NCBI GenBank assembly: GCA_039090855.1
Contig: CM077005.1
Span: 20,375,921 to 20,439,920, forward strand
DNA: 64,000 bases
DNA from: Macrothele yani
Lineage: Eukaryota > Arthropoda > Arachnida > Araneae > Macrothelidae
Direction of reading: 5' to 3'
Part shown: piece after piece, positions 19,290 through 28,509 of the stretch
Layout of the letters: every line of letters starts with the position of its first letter
Numbering within the stretch: position 1 is the first letter of the stretch
The notes under the pieces: generated by a model
Databases searched by the model: none
What the model saw: only the letters and a program-made list of their open reading frames with translations
Told to the model about the DNA's origin: nothing
Made by a program: the position numbers and the translations under genes

Positions 19290-19921
19290 GGCAGAGTGTT
19301 TCTGATTGAACATATGTTCCGTAGTGGTGGTGAATATACGGACGAAGTTGCGTGTGGTATTCCAATAATCTGCATGAGATACACGAAATGCCATTACATG
19401 ATCAGAAGACTGGAATGTGGTGTGCGATATCTCGAAGACGCATAATTGGGTCCATAAACGCGGCAAAGTATTGTGACAATATCCTATACCCATTCATCGG
19501 GATCTTAACCAAGGAGGAAATTTTTAATGGCTCCTTCCAGTATGATTCCTCTACGTTCCATACAGTTTGTCTCCACATCCTTTTTGACTGATGTGTTTGG
19601 AAACAAAATCATCCAAGGCATATGGCCGCCACGTTCTCCCGATCTCATGCCTTCAGATTATTATCTGTGGGGTTTACTGAAAAAATGTTTACATAAACAA
19701 TCCCTGTTCTTTGCCGGAACTACAGGTAGCCATCACCACACTAATCAGCAACATTTCTCCGTTGGACCGGTCACGTGTCTTTGAGAACATGTTCAGGCGC
19801 GTGGATGCATGTCTACACACAGGAGGGTACCATTTCCAGCATTTATTGTAGCAGGTACGATTGTAGTTGTTATTCGTGTATTACCTTGCCAGGTGCACAG
19901 TGACTTTTGGCTCACCCTGTA
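19290..19921 (+). pseudogene. mariner-like transposase, internally deleted
   Basis: In changing frames: N-terminal QSVFLIEHMFRSGGEY near 19290-19335; INAAKYCDNILYPFI near 19455; the third catalytic block GIWPPRSPDLMPSDYYLWGL near 19615-19675; and the terminus CLHTGGYHFQHLL at 19810-19851. Most of the DNA-binding part and the first catalytic block are gone, and the second is unrecognisable. The right end GTGACTTTTGGCTCACCCTG TA closes it at 19921. It lies inside the family S array. Confidence 0.6.
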
Positions 19922-19934
19922 GCTTTTGCCATGA

Positions 19935-20340
19935 ATACTTTTCGCATATCTTCAACTTTTCCATTATGCAAAATTCTTCCGCTAGGAAGCGTAGAGTAAT
20001 ATTATGTCTCCTTCTATATTTCTTTTTTTAACTGTTCGATTTGAAAATCTTTGCTTCTCTGATACCTTCCTTCTGCTATGAGAAACCTTTTGTGCGCCAT
20101 TTAATTTTCGTAACATACTTTTTAGCCGCTGGTGGAAGTCAGTAGCTGTTTCTGTTTCAAGATATTTTATCAATTGTAGAAACCCTATTGAATTTTTTTC
20201 TAACCGGTTGCATTGACTTTGAATAACTTTGATAAATTTAATTCGCGTCGGAAAGGATTCAAAAGACGTGTTCACTACAACCGAAAACTCGGTGTCATCT
20301 TTCTTGTTTTATATTTTTCAGTTTAGCTTAAATTGAGTTG
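19935..20340 (+). repeat. family S-related sequence
   Basis: It contains CCGCTAGGAAGCGTAGAGTA, the GATTTGAAAATCTTTGCTTC motif and a block (AATAACTTTGATAAATTTAA, TTCAAAAGACGTGTTCACTA) that recurs at 21420-21560 and inverted at 62830-62940. Confidence 0.55.
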
Positions 20341-20740
20341 CGTTCGTGAAAGTTTGGGTGAACTTCGCATTTCTATCAAACAGTCAGGTCCCATTTAAGA
20401 GGGGGCTAGGGGGCTGCGGCGCCAAGTCCCGCTTTATCAAGGGGCCCCAGAATTATGCAGGATGTTTGAAGAATCGACAGAGTTCTACAGGATTTTTTTT
20501 TTTTTTTTTTGCAGATAGCACAATAAAAACTGCCTTATGAAAAAAAAATCTATGGCAGTTTTTTCATATTTTTTTTTCATCCGTTTTTTTAGGAGTCCGC
20601 AAAAAATATAATCACCTGCAGTCCATCCTCAAATCTTTCGAAAGCATTACAGAAGTTTTTTTGTACACATCTGTAATTCGGGGAAATTTTCATACATTAA
20701 GAATTCGTTTGAATCATGATATTTGGATCACACGCAGTTT
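20341..20740. other. no recognised feature
   Basis: It has a T18 tract (20493-20510) and a hairpin around AAAACTGCC...GGCAGTTTTTT (20526-20564). No gene was recognised. Confidence 0.5.
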
Positions 20741-21410
20741 AGTCACATTATTATGACCACTTTTGACATCAACAGCGCGTAGCCAATGAAAGAAGGCCCG
20801 TATTGGGAGCTAGCTTGGAAGGAATATATAAGGTGTGCTGTAGGCATTCTGAAAACATATCACTCGTTGCTGTCATGGTTAAAAAGGAGCGATTTTATCA
20901 GATTTACAAAAAGGGATGGTTATCGGCTTTCGGTCCAATGGTGACAGTGTTTCTAAAACAGCGCATTTTGCGAACTGTTCGCTTGCTGCTGTGATTAAAT
21001 TATAGTGTGATTGGAGAAATGGCACCATTGCGAATGAGCGATGTGGAAACTGCGGAGGACCACGAGCCCTTGATGTAAGAGGTGAACGTCGGTTTGTCGC
21101 CCTGGTAGCGTAGTGGTCTAAGCGATGGTCTCTGATCATTTGTCCAAAAGGGGTCCGAGTTCGAATCCCGGTGAGGCATGGATGTTATGTTTATCTTACG
21201 GCACTGGCTCCCTTCCCTGGAAGAAGTGGCCCTAAATTAGGGACGGGCGACTGCTTATAGCCTATTGAGTTGCTCACGGTGGTCGTTAAACCTCCAATAA
21301 AAAAAAACATCGGTTTTGAAGGTGCGTGAGGGCCGATCGACACGCCACAGTGGAGCAGCTCACTGGCCGAATAAAACAGGGAGCTACCGGAAGTGTGTCT
21401 TAAAACGATA
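20741..21410 (+). pseudogene. Tc1-like transposase N-terminal part, split by a SINE
   Basis: The end sequence AGTCACATTATTATGACCAC is followed by an N-terminal domain in shifted frames (SDLQKGMVIGFRSNGDSVSK, then CDWRNGTIANERCGNCGGPR). This is the paired-like helix-turn-helix and GRPR-like hook of Tc1 transposases. After the SINE the frame resumes with a REGRSTRHSGAAHWPN stretch. The catalytic half is absent. Stops and the missing right end show it is dead. Confidence 0.6.
21096..21305 (+). mobile_element. SINE-A with target duplication
   Basis: A full unit inside the Tc1 remnant. The target duplication AACGTCGGTTT (21085-21095) / AACATCGGTTT (21306-21316) differs by one base, which shows some age. 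Confidence 0.9.
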
Positions 21411-21890
21411 GTTCTATTTCTGGATGTTTTATCGATTGTAGAAATCCGGTTGATTTTGTTTTCTACCCGGTTTCATTGACTGTGAATAACTTTGATAAAT
21501 TTTATTCGCAACCCAAAGGGTTCAAAAGACTTGATCATTACAACAGAAAACGGTGTCATCTTTCTTTTTAGATCTGCAGCAGGCTCAATTTTTCTTTTTC
21601 TGCTGACGTACTTTGAAATGCCTGCAGCGAGAAAGTCCCGATTTCACCTTTTTTTTTTTTTTCCCCTGCTTACGTACTTTTTAAGATATGCAGCGAAAGA
21701 TCTTAAAAAGTACACCTGATATTTCCTGTGTGTTAGGTCGGTTTATGTAATTATGAATATGCAGAAGTTTTTTTCTAATAAAGCTAAGTCTCGCGTTTAT
21801 TTTCAATCAGGTTTGGCTTTTTCTCCCGAGGGCAAAGAAATGGATTTAATTAGCATTCAGAGGAGAAAACTAAGTGCGTTTTATGTCAAG
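21411..21890. other. family S and 145-bp-repeat remnants; one hairpin
   Basis: 21420-21560 matches 20140-20310. 21585-21720 holds CTGCTGACGTACTTTGAAAT-type units related to 17030-17440. A perfect 14-bp hairpin GTACTTTTTAAGAT is at 21674-21687 and 21700-21713. No gene seen. Confidence 0.55.
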
Positions 21891-21896
21891 GATTCC

Positions 21897-22137
21897 TTTT
21901 TTTTTTTTTTTTTTTTTTTTTTTGATTGAAGGTTTTAACGACCACCGTGAGCAACTCAATGGGCTGTAAGCAGTCGCCCGTCCCTAATTTAGGGTCACTG
22001 GTTCCAGGGAAGGGAGAGAGCCAGTGCCGTAAGACAAACACAACATCCATGCCTGACCGGGCGGGATTCGAACCCGGACCCCTTATGGACGAATGATCAG
22101 AGGCCAACGCCTTAGACCACTGCGCCACCGGGACGGC
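21897..22137 (-). mobile_element. SINE-A with target duplication
   Basis: A full minus-strand copy with a T-run at 21897-21923. The target duplication GATTCCTTTT is at 21891-21900 and 22138-22147. It contains a GGGC duplication in the B-box flank. Confidence 0.92.
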
Positions 22138-22147
22138 GATTCCTTTT

Positions 22148-22785
22148 GCTTCCCTCACCTTCGAGAAAATCTTTGTCTCTGAGGAATGCGTGTAATTTAT
22201 TCGTTTCATCCAAATAAAGCAAAAGCTATGGTCAGAAAACGCTACGATGACTGCGTCATTCTGAAGGCACTTCCTAGTACGGCTACTTCCAAATTCTTGA
22301 TCATTTCCAGGAGACGTACTCACTTCTGCCACAACCCATGTTTTTATGATTGGAATTCTGTATAGCGCGAAAAATGTGCGTTATTACAGAAGTAGTACCT
22401 AAATCAATCCCGTACTGAAAGTACATATTTCAAACTGACCGCGAATATCGAATTTTGAGATTTAATGTTGAAAAATTAATCTTTTAGCTCATTAGATCTT
22501 CCTCTTTAATTTGTTACTCAGACCCCAGGTATAATGAGTACGTCTTTTGAATCAGAAAAATGTGAGATAATATAAAAAATTGATCGAACATTTGTTGACA
22601 TATAAATTTTGAAACTTAATGTTTTTATGATAATCACATTATGTTCGTCATGGAGAATGCAGTCTAATGAAAAAGAACTTTTCAAATCGGTCTTTCAGAA
22701 GCAGATAAGTGGTTGAACACAAAAATATCCATTTCAGTTCGGCCAGAACACAGACTTTGCAGAAATAAAAAATACAAGCAAAATA
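22148..22785. other. no gene recognised; family S traces
   Basis: 22520-22720 includes GAGTACGTCTTTTGAATC and CTTTTCAAATCGGTCTTTCA, both shared with the family S blocks at 20.2 and 62.9 kb. The rest is unrecognised. Confidence 0.5.
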
Positions 22786-23016
22786 CACAGTGCGTCAAAG
22801 AATTTTTCAGACTGGCGCTAGATTTCAGCCTACGGTGGCGCCATCAGTGTAATCGCGAATGCGTTATAAACCGTGACCATCTGCTTGCTTTCTGCCAATA
22901 GTACTGCGCAGTTGTTAAAGTAATTCAAACGAAACGGCCGTTCATTAGGGAAGTAAAAATTTTTTCATGTAGAATTATTAAGATGTATAACGAAGTAAAT
23001 TTCTCCGTCATTTTTG

Positions 23017-23088
23017 GTCTACGCCGGGATTCGAACCCGAGGCCGCTTATTCCGGAACAAGTCGCTCTACCAACTGAGCTACGCAGAC
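23017..23088 (-). tRNA. tRNA-like sequence in left terminal repeat
   Basis: 72 nt: acceptor ends GTCTGCG and CGTAGAC pair (one G-T), D arm GCTC-AGTTGGTA-GAGC, T arm CGGGTTCGAATCCCG. The anticodon loop TTCCGGA would give CCG (Arg), but the anticodon stem pairs poorly. Good A and B boxes. Probably a carried promoter or decayed tRNA. Confidence 0.5.
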
Positions 23089-23439
23089 GATTATTCTGAT
23101 TCCTATCTGCCTTTATGTCGTGTGCGTCCTGCTGGCAGGTACGTCACATCTCCCCCCCGAAAGAGGGCCGGGGGCTTGGCCCACGGGTCAGCCGTGACCA
23201 TGAATCGTTGCAGGCAGCCATCCACTGTAGAACGTGCACTTGAGAACTCCCAGTCAATCTGCTGTGTGGAATGCAACATCACACATCTTTATTTTTCGAA
23301 GCGCTGGAGAAGGAATTCTCTGATTTTTCCTGTCTCGCGGTGTGGAAATAACATCACACCAATGCGAGATTTTGAACGGCCGGGTCATCCGGATAGTTCG
23401 GGCGCCATTATAACGAAGTAAATTTCTCCGTCATTTTTG

Positions 23440-23511
23440 GTCTACGCCAGGATTCGAACCCGGGTCCCCTCATTCCGGAATAAGTCACTCTACCAATTGA
23501 GCTACGCGGAC
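23440..23511 (-). tRNA. tRNA-like sequence in right terminal repeat
   Basis: 72 nt, same layout as 23017-23088, with several differences (acceptor GTCCGCG against CGTAGAC, one mismatch; D loop AATTGGTA). The same CCG-like loop and an imperfect anticodon stem. Confidence 0.5.
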
Positions 23512-23573
23512 GTTTTATTCTGATTCCTATCTGCCTTTATGTCGTGTGCGTCCTGCTGGCAGGTACGTCACAG

Positions 23574-24614
23574 ATGGAACAAAGGGCTGTTATTAAATTT
23601 AACGCAAAACTTGGCAAAAGTGCCTCGGAAACGCACCAAATGATGAAACAAGTTTACGGTGAGTTTTGTTTAAGTAGATCAAATGTTTACCTGTGGCACA
23701 AACGTTTTTTGGACGGAAGAGATACGCTAGAAGATGATAAGCATACTGGAAGACCAAGTTCATCTAGGACACCTGAGATTATTGAAAAGGTGCGTAATTT
23801 CGTGGCAAACAATCGAGGTGCGTCACTAAGAACAATGGAAGAGTCTTTAAACATCAACAAAGAAACTATTCAAACCATCCTGCATGAAGATTTGGGCAAA
23901 ACAAAAGTCTGTGCTAAATTTGTTCCACACACGTTAACCAATGAACAAAAATCAAGGAGAAGTGCACATTGCAGAGACATTATTTCAGCCGCTGAAAATG
24001 ATCCAAACTTCTTAAAATCGATTGTTACAGGTGATGAAACATGGTGATTTCAATATAATCATAAAACAAAGCGACAAAGTGCGGAATGGAAGTAAAAAAC
24101 TTACCACAAGCAAAAAAAAAAAACAAGAAAAGTTCCATCGAAAATCAAAATAATGCTCATCACATTCTTCGATAGTAAGGGTATTATCCACAAAGAATTT
24201 GTTCCAAGTGGACAAACAATTACTGGTGAGTATTATTTAAATGCTTTGAGGCGTTTGATGGGCAGAATTCGTCGCATTTGTCCAGAATATCGGGATGAAA
24301 ACAGTTGGTGTTTGTTGCACGATAATGCACCCAATCACACCTCACTTCTTGTTCGTAGATTTTTGGCGAAAAATAACGTCCGTGTGTTGAATCATCCACC
24401 GTATTCGCCTGATGTAGCGCCCTGCGACTTTTCTTTATTCCCAACACTTAAAATGACGTTAAAAGGGTGTTATTTTGATGATATTTCGACCATACAAACG
24501 GCTTCGACGTGTGCTTTGGAGTCAATTCCGCAAAGTGAACTGGAACAGGCATTCGAATCATTATTAAATCGCTGTAACAAGTGTATTGAAGCCGGAGGGA
24601 CTTATTTTGAATAA
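23574..24614 (+). pseudogene. mariner transposase (DD34D), nearly full length
   Basis: The start is ATG at 23574 (MEQRAVIKFNAKLGKSASET). Two helix-turn-helix regions (residues ~1-110) with GRPSS between them bind the inverted repeats. The catalytic residues are visible: D in IVTGDETW, D in LLHDNAPNHTS and the last D in SPDVAPCDFSLFP. It catalyses cut-and-paste into TA. Breaks: TGA at 24045-24047 right after GDETW, a TAA in EWK*KT near 24093, and a length change in the A12 run at 24112-24123 that shifts the frame. The rest is well conserved, so it died recently. The leader is interrupted by the 586-bp insertion, which ends just before the ATG. Confidence 0.85.
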
Positions 24615-24692
24615 CAAACCAAAACAAATTATAATTTCTTGTTTCTATTTCATTTTACAGACCCAGTCTTAAAAATTCTTTGCCACACTGTG

Positions 24693-24920
24693 TATTATTA
24701 AATATTATAAAAAAAAATTCGGATGGGTGACAGTGTTCTGCGAATGATATCAAACAGCAAGAAACGGAAGTTCCTATTCTTCGCTCCTTTCCTGTGATCC
24801 GTCTGGCATGGAAGATATGTTGGGCAGATTCTCTGTCTTCTTTGAACCGGCTGTTTTAAAGAGCGCTCAAGATTGATCTACTGTACGAACGAATGAAAAA
24901 TATGACCAACCGAAACTAAT
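24693..24920. other. no recognised feature
   Basis: A short unassigned stretch between the mariner element and the 63-bp repeat array. Confidence 0.5.
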
Positions 24921-24924
24921 ATAG

Positions 24925-25805
24925 TTCGCACAGAGTTTCTGCTAATTGGGAGTTCTGAAGACGTGTTTCCTCATATGGCTGTGATCCATCGCACAGAGTT
25001 GCTGCAGATTGGGAGCTCTGACTACGTGCTTTTTTTTTTTTAAATCTCGTCCTGATTAATTGCGCAGGGTTTCTTTTGGATTGGGAACTCTGAAGACGCG
25101 TTTTCTTATCTTGTCCTGATTCAATGCGTAGAGTTACTGAGGACTGAGATTTCTGAAAACGTTTTCTGATCTTGTCCTGATTGAGAGCTCTGAAGACGTG
25201 TTTTCCTATCTCGGCCTGATTCAGTGCGCAGAGCCCGGTGGCGCAGTGGTCTAAGCAATGGCTTCTGATCATTCGTCCGAGATGGGTCCGGATTCGAATC
25301 CCGAAGAGGCATGGATGCTGTGTTTGTCCTACGGCCCTGGCTCCCTCCCTTCCCTGGAACCAGTGGCCCAAAATTAGGGACGGGCGACTGCTTATAGCCC
25401 ACTGAGTTGTTCACGGTGGTCGTTAAACCACCAATAAAAAAAAAGTGCGCAAAGTTCCTTCGGATTGGGAACTCTGAAGACGCATTTTCTCATCTCGTCC
25501 TGATGCAACGGGTGGAGTTGCTGCTGATTGAGAGCTCTGAAGACGTGTGTTCTCTTACCTCGGCCTGATTCATTGCGCAGAGTTCCATCGGATTGGGAAT
25601 TCTGAAGACGCATTTTCTTATCTCGTCCTAATGGAATGCGTAGAGTTGCTGCTGATTGAGAGCTCTGAAGACATGTTTTCTAATCTCGTCTTGATTCAAT
25701 GTGCAGAGTTGCTGCTGACTGATAGCTCTGAATACGTTTCTTCATCTGGCCCTGATTCATCGCACAGAGTTACTGCACATTGGGAGTTCTGAAGACTTGT
25801 TTTCT
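24925..25805. repeat. ~63-bp minisatellite, interrupted by a SINE
   Basis: The unit is like 'GCGCAGAGTTGCTGCTGATT GGGAGCTCTGAAGACG TGTTTTCTTATCTCGTCCTG'. CTCTGAAGACG-type anchors recur about every 62-64 bp on both sides of the SINE at 25234-25443, giving about 11 copies. 63 is 21 codons, so open frames run across both strands; this is probably a by-product of period, not a gene. Confidence 0.85.
25234..25443 (+). mobile_element. SINE-A, slightly 5'-truncated
   Basis: It starts at CCCGGTGGCGC, lacking the first five bases. The target duplication AGTGCGCAGAG (25223-25233) / AGTGCGCAAAG (25444-25454) lies within the 63-bp repeat. Confidence 0.92.
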
Positions 25806-25834
25806 TATTTTTATTTTTAAATACACCAGAGTTG

Positions 25835-25975
25835 AATAATTACGAAACGCATATAGCGTATGAAATCCGTTTATTTTCGTGGTGTAGTCAGCACAAATAT
25901 TCGCCAAGCATATTTGTGCTGACTGCACCACGAAAATAAACGGATTTCATACGCTATATGCGTTTCGTAATTATT
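25835..25975. mobile_element. foldback element, young copy
   Basis: The 66-bp arms (25835-25900 and 25910-25975) are reverse complements with one mismatch and a 9-nt centre TCGCCAAGC. An older, longer copy of the same palindrome is at 26179-26361. Confidence 0.85.
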
Positions 25976-26178
25976 GTTTTCTTATTTCGTCCTGAATCAT
26001 TGCGCAGCGAAGGTTGAAGTAGTTTTAGCCACCGTTCCTGGCGAAAGGTAAGATTATGCTATCACCTTGGACAAATTACACATTTACCAACCAGATTGCA
26101 ACAAACCCCGTGCAATGTACTATTGGAAAGACGAGACCAAGGCTTATCTAAAATCTCTTATTTTAAATACCCCAGGTC

Positions 26179-26361
26179 GTGAATACGCAAGAAACGCTTA
26201 TAGCGTAGTAAATCCGTTTATTTTTCGTTATGTAAATTTGTATAAAGATTCGCCAAGCTTACACACTCCACTGGGAGGCTTTCTCAAGGCAATGTAGACA
26301 TAAATTTACACCACGAAAAGAAACTGATTTACTACGCTGTAAGCGTTCTTTGCGTATTCTA
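26179..26361. mobile_element. foldback element, old copy
   Basis: The left arm (GAATACGCAAGAAACGCTTA, then TAGTAAATCCGTTTATTTTT) and right arm (GATTTACTACGCTGTAAGCG, then TTCTTTGCGTATTC) pair with scattered mismatches around a ~45-bp centre. The centre starts with the same TTCGCCAAGC as the young copy. Confidence 0.7.
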
Positions 26362-26479
26362 TCTAAAATGGTATCAAGAATGCAATGAAGCTTTCCCTCA
26401 AGGTTTTATGATTGTTGTTCGGTTCTTGTATCAGGGAAAGCTGCATATTTTTCGGATAGCTGAAAATGACAAAGTTAAC

Positions 26480-26800
26480 TCAACATATAATCGGATTCTG
26501 GCACTAATTCACGAGCAGAAAGTGCCTATGCTGTGTATGGTGGGGACAAAACTCTGATAGGAATCCACCAAGGTAAAGCGTGATGCCCCACATCCAAATC
26601 GACTCAAAATTTCTAACGCCAGACAGACCAGAAGACCGAGATTCAAGCAATGCCAAAGCGTAATTTATGACAATCCTCCGGACGCCTCTTCGATGGAATT
26701 CTGCACCTTTCGGTTATTGAAACGTGCTTTTCGGATGCGATAGCACGTGCAAGAGATGATCTTTGTAAAGCAAACAAAAAGGAATGGGACAATAGTGGCA
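26480..26800 (+). pseudogene. transposase fragment (Tc1/IS630-like)
   Basis: The frame near 26672-26745 reads NPPDASSMEFCTFRLLKRAF, matching the last catalytic block and following helix of the remnant at 5864-6015 (SPDVSPMDCCAFGLLK). Here the D/E-equivalent is E. Upstream parts are unreadable. Dead. Confidence 0.4.
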
Positions 26801-27148
26801 CTCTAAAGTAGAAATTGCGTTGCAGAGTGTTTGTGGGAATAAAGGGCCATTAGATCGAGTCCGACCAATAGTAAAGAAAGAGTTTTTTGACTTCCGCTGT
26901 CGTCTAAATTGTTATCATGAATTCTGTATTCGAAAAAAATGTTTTTTACTAATGTATAAGTTGTGCACAGTTTTGAAGACAACGTGAATTTTTTTAAATA
27001 CATTTTTCTTTTCAAATTAAAACTTGTGTTGACGCTCAACGTTCATTGAAAACTTTTATAACGCAAACACAACTCTGGAGTGTCTGTGAATAAAGTCTTG
27101 ATTCGGCACCTAATTGTTTTCAATGGGAATATTTCAAACGTGTACTGT
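26801..27148. other. no recognised feature
   Basis: AT-rich; no recognised element or coding sequence. Confidence 0.5.
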
Positions 27149-27360
27149 GCCGCCCAGGTGGCGCAGTGGTCTAAGCGATGGCTTCTGATCATTCGTCCGC
27201 GATGGGTCAGAGTTCGAATCCCAGTCAGGCATGGATGTTGTGTTTGTCTTACGGCCCTGGCTCTCTCCCTTCCCTGGAACCAGTGGCCCTACATTAGAGA
27301 CGGGCGACTGCTTATAGCTTACTGAGTTGCCCACGGGGCTCGTCAAACCTCCAATAAAAA
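27149..27360 (+). mobile_element. SINE-A
   Basis: A full unit with short A5-6 tail. GTGTA near 27140 and 27362 may be a minimal target duplication. Confidence 0.9.
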
Positions 27361-27437
27361 AGTGTATTATCTTCGGTTTCACTGAGATCACTTATAGGAA
27401 ATTTCAAATTCTAACATGTCTATCCAGCATCTTTATA

Positions 27438-27656
27438 GCAGCCCCGGTAGCGCAGTACTCTGAATGCTGGCTTCTGACCATTCGTCCAAAATGAGCCAGA
27501 GTTCGAATCCCGGTTTGGCATCGATATTTTGTTTGTCTTATGGCATTGGCTCTTTCCTTTCCCTGGAGCCAGTTACTCTGAATCAGGGAAAGGCAAACTG
27601 CTTATAGCCCAACCCATTGAGTTGCTCACGGTGATCGTTAAACCTCCAAACAAACA
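27438..27656 (+). mobile_element. SINE-A, diverged
   Basis: Starts GCAGCCCCGGTAGCGCAGTA and ends CCTCCAAACAAACAAA. It contains a small duplication (AGCCCAACCC). Older than the preceding copy by number of changes. Confidence 0.85.
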
Positions 27657-27780
27657 AAATTCAGCATCATTAAAAGCCCAAGTGGACTCAATAAATATTT
27701 ACCCCCGTTTGAAACGGGCTTATTCTGCTAATTTGAGCTCTCACTGTAACATAACAGGAACTTTTCTCAACTTGTTTCAG

Positions 27781-27932
27781 ACAATTGTGGAAGATTATCA
27801 TGTTGCCCGTAACACACAGTGAAGGGATCGTTATTTCTTCTCCGACCAGCGAGTTGAAGCGTTCTTTTGTTTCTTACTGTATCTACGACAATAAAAAGGA
27901 ATTCTCCAGTACTATGAAGCGTCTATCTAAAG
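27781..27932 (+). CDS. candidate internal exon of a host gene
   Basis: A 152-bp block lies between a good acceptor (CTTTTCTCAACTTGTTTCAG, ending 27780) and a good donor (AAAG|GTAAGT, 27932/27933). One frame is open through it and reads LWKIIMLPVTHSEGIVISSP, then TSELKRSFVSYCIYDNKKEF and SSTMKRLSK. It has none of the hallmarks of the surrounding transposons. No protein family is recognised and no neighbouring exon was found within the window; the flanks are repeats, so any introns would be long. It could also be a chance frame with splice-like ends. Confidence 0.35.
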
Positions 27933-28477
27933 GTAAGTTGCCAAGCATTAATAAAGCATTGTTCCTCGGTAACTTGGTAATTAATTGCTTCGCAGATCTT
28001 GTTTGGTGACGTTATTGAATTGCTTAGTAATAATAAAGTATTATTCCTCAATAAAACTACATCGGAGACTTCATGGAGCTACTGCAATGCCCTCAATGTC
28101 TGTAGAACTTCCAAACAAAAGACATTGGAGAGAGATGAGCTGGGGCTGATATACCACGGGCTCAGGAAATTGAGCCCGAACTCAGCTCTGCTGAGCCACC
28201 GGAGAGGCCTACCAACTCTTACTGCTATAACTGAGGATGGATGTTGAGAAAACGATGTCCAATTTTATTATTAGTAGCCACCTTAAGCAATGCAGAATGA
28301 GTAAAATAACTATGATTCCGAATTAAATTCTATTAGGATACCGGAAACAGTGAAGAATTACCATCAGGGCGGAGAAATGATCACTTGTCCAAGAACGAAA
28401 AACGGATTTTATAAAGAATTAAGACAATCGCTATGAAAACATTTTTAGCCCTGTGGTCAAGAATATTTTTCGTAATA
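27933..28477. other. no recognised feature
   Basis: Sequence after the candidate donor site. GCATTAATAAAGCATTGTTCCTCGG is partly echoed at 28028-28050 (AATAATAAAGTATTATTCCTC), an old tandem duplication. Nothing else recognised. Confidence 0.45.
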
Positions 28478-28509
28478 CACTGAAGAACAATTGAATTAGA
28501 GATACCTGT

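Larger units (their letters stand above)
22987..23572 (-). mobile_element. 586-bp element with 162-bp direct terminal repeats
   Basis: Nearly identical direct repeats at 22987-23148 and 23410-23572 flank 261 bp of unique sequence. Each repeat holds one tRNA-like sequence on the minus strand. AGATG occurs on both sides (22981-22985 and 23573-23577), a candidate 5-bp target duplication. Layout and size recall a TRIM (miniature LTR element), but no standard primer-binding site or polypurine tract is evident. No coding sequence. Confidence 0.6.
22786..24692 (+). mobile_element. mariner transposon carrying a 586-bp insertion
   Basis: The ends CACAGTGCGTCAAAGAATTT (22786) and, at the right, the reverse complement of CACAGTGTGGCAAAGAATTT (ending 24692) form ~32-bp inverted repeats, bounded by TA at 22784-22785 and 24693-24694. 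Removing the insertion leaves about 1.3 kb, the usual mariner length. One transposase gene (23574-24614) fills it. Confidence 0.88.
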
